From the NCBI RefSeq assembly GCF_000196675.2, contig NC_015312.1, positions 930,001-994,000 on the forward strand: 64,000 nt of DNA, in the 5' to 3' direction. Made by a program: the position numbers and the translations under genes. The notes beneath the pieces were generated by a model. The model had not been told where the DNA came from. It did not search any database and saw only the letters and a list, made by a program, of their open reading frames with translations. The stretch is from Pseudonocardia benzenivorans CB1190 (GTDB lineage: Bacteria > Actinomycetota > Actinomycetes > Mycobacteriales > Pseudonocardiaceae). This document shows, piece after piece, positions 61,427-64,000 of the stretch (its first letter is position 1; each line of letters opens with the position of its first letter).

Positions 61427-62601
61427 CCGAGCTCGGTCGCCCAGCCGCGCAGCTTCTGCATCGCGCGGTGCTGCGCGACGCGGACGGCGCCCGCCGTCAT
61501 ACCGACGAGCTCGGCGGTCTCGTCGGCGGAGTAGCCGAGGCCGAGGCGGTAGACCATGATCTTGCGGGTGCTGTCGGGGAGGCGGTCGAGCATCCCCGAG
61601 ATGCGGCTCGCGACGTCGCCGCGCAGTGCCTCGTGCTCGGGGCCACCGGACATGTCGGCCCCCTCGGGCATCTCGTCGGTGGCGATCGTGCGGTCGCGGC
61701 GGGCGGCGCGGAACGTGTCGGCGATCTTGTTCTGGGCGATGCCGTAGACGAAGGCCATGAACGGGTTGCGGGTCCGGTCGAAGCCCGGCAGCGCCCGGCA
61801 GACCGCGACCATGACCTCCTGGGCGACGTCCTCAGGCCCGGACAGCCCGACGCGGCCCGCGCCCAGGTGCGACCGGCAGTAGCGCACCACCAACGGGTTG
61901 ACCAGGATCAACAGTTCGCGCAGGGCGATCTTGTCGCCGTCGGCGGCCTTGCGGGCCCAGCCGTCGATGAGCGCGTCGTCGCGGCCGCGCGGGGTGTCCG
62001 GGGGCCGGGGGCCGTCGCCGCCACCACCCCCGGTGGGAGGCGGGGCCTCGTTGTCGGCCGCCTGCCCACCGCGGCCGTCGGGGGCGTCGGGCGCGTCGGG
62101 GATGTCGGGGCCGTCGGGGGTGTCGGTGCGCGCGTCGTCGGGCCTCGTGGGGTCGTCGCGCGGGCCCTCGGGACCGCCGCCGCGGGCGCCCGGGGCGGCG
62201 CCGGCGGGCCTTCCGGTCCCGGCGTGCGGCCGGGCACGGCCCGGTGGACGGGTCCGCCTCTCGACGGCTCCGGTGCCCGAGGAAGCGTGTCGGGGGCCGG
62301 TCGAGGTACCGGCGCCGGCGCGTCCCCCGCGCGCGCCGGCGTCGGTGTCGGCGGGGCCGCCCGCGTGCTGCGGCCGACCCGGACCTGGTTCGGGGTCCGC
62401 GAGGTCGGGTTCTGCCGGACGGGGCCGCTCGGCCGGACGGCGCCGTCCGGTGCCACCCGTCCGGCCGGTGCCGGCCGCGGACGACCCCGGCCGGGAGCGT
62501 CGGGCCGTGCGGAACCGGGCGCGGCCGTCGGGCCGCGGCCGGCCGGAGTCGGGATCGGGATCATCGGGGTCGTCCGAGTCCTGTCCGCCGATCGGGTGCA
62601 C
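61420..62601 (-). CDS. SigD/ShbA-like sigma-70 factor with long disordered N-terminus
   Basis: The C-terminal ~190 residues form a sigma factor: WARKAADGDKIALRELLILV, GPEDVAQEVMVAVCRALPGF, NPFMAFVYGIAQNKIADTFR in region 2, and LPDSTRKIMVYRLGLGYSAD with VGMTAGAVRVAQHRAMQKLR in region 4, like SigD of mycobacteria or ShbA of Streptomyces. Upstream are ~200 residues rich in Pro, Gly, Arg and Asp (DGPDIPDAPDAPDGRGG), which is odd since relatives are ~190-260 long. GTG 62601 is my guess for the start; any downstream GTG in frame could replace it. Codons in the extension end in G/C, so it is probably translated. Confidence 0.85.
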   Translation of the reverse strand: MHPIGGQDSDDPDDPDPDSGRPRPDGRARFRTARRSRPGSSAAGTGRTGGTGRRRPAERPRPAEPDLADPEPGPGRPQHAGGPADTDAGARGGRAGAGTSTGPRHASSGTGAVERRTRPPGRARPHAGTGRPAGAAPGARGGGPEGPRDDPTRPDDARTDTPDGPDIPDAPDAPDGRGGQAADNEAPPPTGGGGGDGPRPPDTPRGRDDALIDGWARKAADGDKIALRELLILVNPLVVRYCRSHLGAGRVGLSGPEDVAQEVMVAVCRALPGFDRTRNPFMAFVYGIAQNKIADTFRAARRDRTIATDEMPEGADMSGGPEHEALRGDVASRISGMLDRLPDSTRKIMVYRLGLGYSADETAELVGMTAGAVRVAQHRAMQKLRGWATELGY

Positions 62602-62974
62602 CGGCGGGCCACCTACCCTTCTTCGTTCTCGGTGGCACGAAGACCGCGGCGGGGCGAACCTCGGGTGGGTCCGGGCCCCGCGGCGCCCGGCGGTGGTCGG
62701 GCGCCGCGGGAGTCGCGGACCGCACTCCGGCGGGTGGTCGTCCCGACACGCAGTGGGTGAGCTGCTCACGCCGGAGGCGTGCCGTCCGCGGTGTGCCCCC
62801 CGTGGACGCCCCAGGCGTGAGGGGCCGAAGCGTAGCGGGTCGAGCACTCGTTCGGGAACGAGACATCCTTTCGGGACGCCGACCCGTACAGATTCGTACA
62901 GCGCGTATACGCCGTTCGGGCCCGCACGCTCGGCGCCGTAGGATCGCCGACCACGATCCGCCGGAGGGAGCGCG
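62602..62974 (+). promoter_or_regulatory. Divergent spacer with promoter of the nSTAND gene
   Basis: This 373-bp spacer contains no gene. Close to its right end TAGGAT (62939-62944) is a likely -10 and GGAGGGAG (62963-62970) the ribosome binding site of the next gene. Two CGTACAG direct repeats (62885-62891, 62895-62901) and TATACG lie upstream in a less GC-rich stretch and could be regulator sites. Confidence 0.4.
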
Positions 62975-64000
62975 ATGGTCCACGACGTGCCGGGAAGCGG
63001 CCCGGGCCGCCCCGAGCGAGCCGACCCGGACCGTGTCACCGACCGCGCCTCCTTCGTCACCGAGCTGCAGCTGCTCAAGGACCGCAGCGGGCTCAGCTTC
63101 CGCGACATCATGCGAGGCACGGGCGCCGGTGACGGGCACCCGCTGCCCTTCACCTCGATCCGCGACTACGTCAGCGGGACCTCCCTGCCCCCCGCCGAGC
63201 GGCTCGTCCGCATCGTCCGCGCGTGCGGCGAGGCCGAGACCGCGGCTCGCTGGGAGGCCGCGCTGCGCCGGGTCCGTGACTCCGAACGCGACGCCCGTGC
63301 CGCCCGCCCGGACGAGGAACGGGCTCGGCACCTGTCGGTTCGGCCAGTGACACCGTGCCCCTATCGGGGCCTCGCCTCCTACCGGACGGAGGACGCCGCG
63401 TTCTTCCACGGGCGGGAACGGCTGCTCGCCGAACTGCTGCGCCGGCTCGCTCCGGCCGCCGAACACGGGGGGATGCTGACGGTCGTCGGCCCGTCGGGGG
63501 CGGGGAAGTCGTCGTTGCTGCACGCGGGCCTCGTCCCGGCGCTGCATCGCGGCGACCTGCCGCCGCCGGGCGCGGGACGTTGGTACGTGGGCGCCCTCGA
63601 CGCGGGCCCCGACACCCTCGCCGACCTCGACGCCCATCGTGCGGCGGCCGGCGGTGCGCCGACGGTCCTGGTCGTCGACCGGGTCGAGCAGCTGTTCACC
63701 GATGCCGTGCCCGCCGCGACGCGGAGCGCGATCCTGGACCGGCTCGCCGAGACCGCCCGGCCCGCACCCGGCGACGGGCCGCCCGTCGTCGTCGTGCTGG
63801 GGCTGCGCGCCGACTTCTACGCGCGGGCGCTGTCGGACCGGCACCTGCTGCACGCCCTGTCGGCGGCGCAGGTGACCGTCGGCCCGATGACGGAGGACGA
63901 GCTGCGCGAGGTCGTCGTCGCACCCGCCCGCGACGTCGGCGTGCAGGTCGAGGACGGGCTGACCGAGCTGCTGCTCGCCGAGCTGCGCGCGGGTGTGCCC
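62975..64000 (+). CDS. HTH-nSTAND1 NTPase, 5' part (runs off window)
   Basis: First 342 codons of a large signal-transduction NTPase. Residues ~25-100 form a helix-turn-helix (FVTELQLLKDRSGLSFRDIM, FTSIRDYVSGTSLPPAERLV). The nSTAND1 domain starts with CPYRGLASYRTEDAAFFHGR, has Walker A VVGPSGAGKSSLLHAG and Walker B VLVVDRVEQLFTD, then VVVVLGLRADFYARALSDR and MTEDELREVVVAPARDVGV. In homologues a long repeat domain (WD40 or TPR) follows; it would be beyond the window. Such proteins are regulators and some are implicated in conflict or programmed cell death; no associated effector is visible. ATG 62975 has GGAGGGAG upstream. Confidence 0.9.
   Translation, partial: MVHDVPGSGPGRPERADPDRVTDRASFVTELQLLKDRSGLSFRDIMRGTGAGDGHPLPFTSIRDYVSGTSLPPAERLVRIVRACGEAETAARWEAALRRVRDSERDARAARPDEERARHLSVRPVTPCPYRGLASYRTEDAAFFHGRERLLAELLRRLAPAAEHGGMLTVVGPSGAGKSSLLHAGLVPALHRGDLPPPGAGRWYVGALDAGPDTLADLDAHRAAAGGAPTVLVVDRVEQLFTDAVPAATRSAILDRLAETARPAPGDGPPVVVVLGLRADFYARALSDRHLLHALSAAQVTVGPMTEDELREVVVAPARDVGVQVEDGLTELLLAELRAGVP

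Overview
The window is GC-rich DNA (most third codon positions are G or C) with many GTG starts, AGGAGG-type ribosome binding sites and several promoters that appear to give leaderless mRNAs. The gene order glmU / mfd / SurA-like lipoprotein / mazG / eno / ftsB (divIC) / DUF501 / ppx matches a block known from Mycobacterium and relatives. Mycothiol-era actinobacterial families (F420/LLM oxidoreductases, an ECF42 sigma factor, SigD/ShbA-like sigma, ANTAR, ArsI) support an actinomycete. Pseudonocardiaceae, perhaps Pseudonocardia, is my best guess, but that is an inference from gene content and style only.

Layout. 1-15.6 kb is mostly core: the 5' part of glmU, an L,D-transpeptidase, an OsmC peroxidase, tRNA-Gln, a fatty-acid desaturase, a PIG-L-like protein, a Tricorn protease, an ABC exporter pair, mfd, a SurA-like lipoprotein and mazG. 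At 15.6-17.2 kb an IS1380-family element with a 5-bp target duplication sits in the last codons of mazG and directly against the stop codon of efeB. From 17.2 to 24.2 kb there are two complete efeUOB (EfeUOB iron/heme uptake) operons, head to head around a 394-bp, relatively AT-rich control region. The core block resumes with a TPR protein, eno, ftsB, DUF501, an AidB-like acyl-CoA dehydrogenase, ppx, a family-5 uracil-DNA glycosylase and a type II NADH dehydrogenase (24.2-32.6 kb).

From 32.7 to 44 kb the region looks accessory and worn. It holds an LLM oxidoreductase, an SDR pseudogene with an internal deletion beside a LysR regulator, a class-I-shaped tRNA with a TAA anticodon, a DHFR-like gene, an orphan lipoprotein, a methyltransferase split by an IS21-family element (clean 5-bp duplication, reading frame restorable), an array of about six hairpin-forming repeats, a VOC protein, a GAF-ANTAR regulator and a frameshifted DUF899 gene.

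From 44 to 64 kb come small stand-alone enzymes and regulators: a second LLM oxidoreductase, three GNAT acetyltransferases (one fused to a GyrA-like helical module), two metallophosphoesterases, a divergent arsR/arsI pair, an alpha/beta hydrolase lacking its usual nucleophile, a striking 84-residue Asp/Lys/Tyr/Trp/Cys-rich protein, a TetR-controlled SDR + acyl-CoA dehydrogenase unit, a BI-1 membrane protein, a thiolase, a YCII + ECF42 sigma pair, a SigD/ShbA-like sigma factor with a long disordered N-terminus, and at the right edge an HTH-nSTAND NTPase that runs off the window.

Functional groupings: envelope and division (glmU, ldt, ftsB); DNA repair and nucleotide hygiene (mfd, mazG, udg); iron uptake (efeUOB twice); phosphate/stress (ppx, ECF42, sigD); lipid/acyl-CoA metabolism (desaturase, two acyl-CoA dehydrogenases, SDR, thiolase); arsenic response (arsR-arsI). 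The features I find most unusual are the palindromic repeat array (40.96-41.67 kb), the low-complexity D/K-rich protein (50.3 kb), the divergent duplicate efe operons, the TAA-anticodon class I tRNA and the GNAT-GyrA-like fusion.
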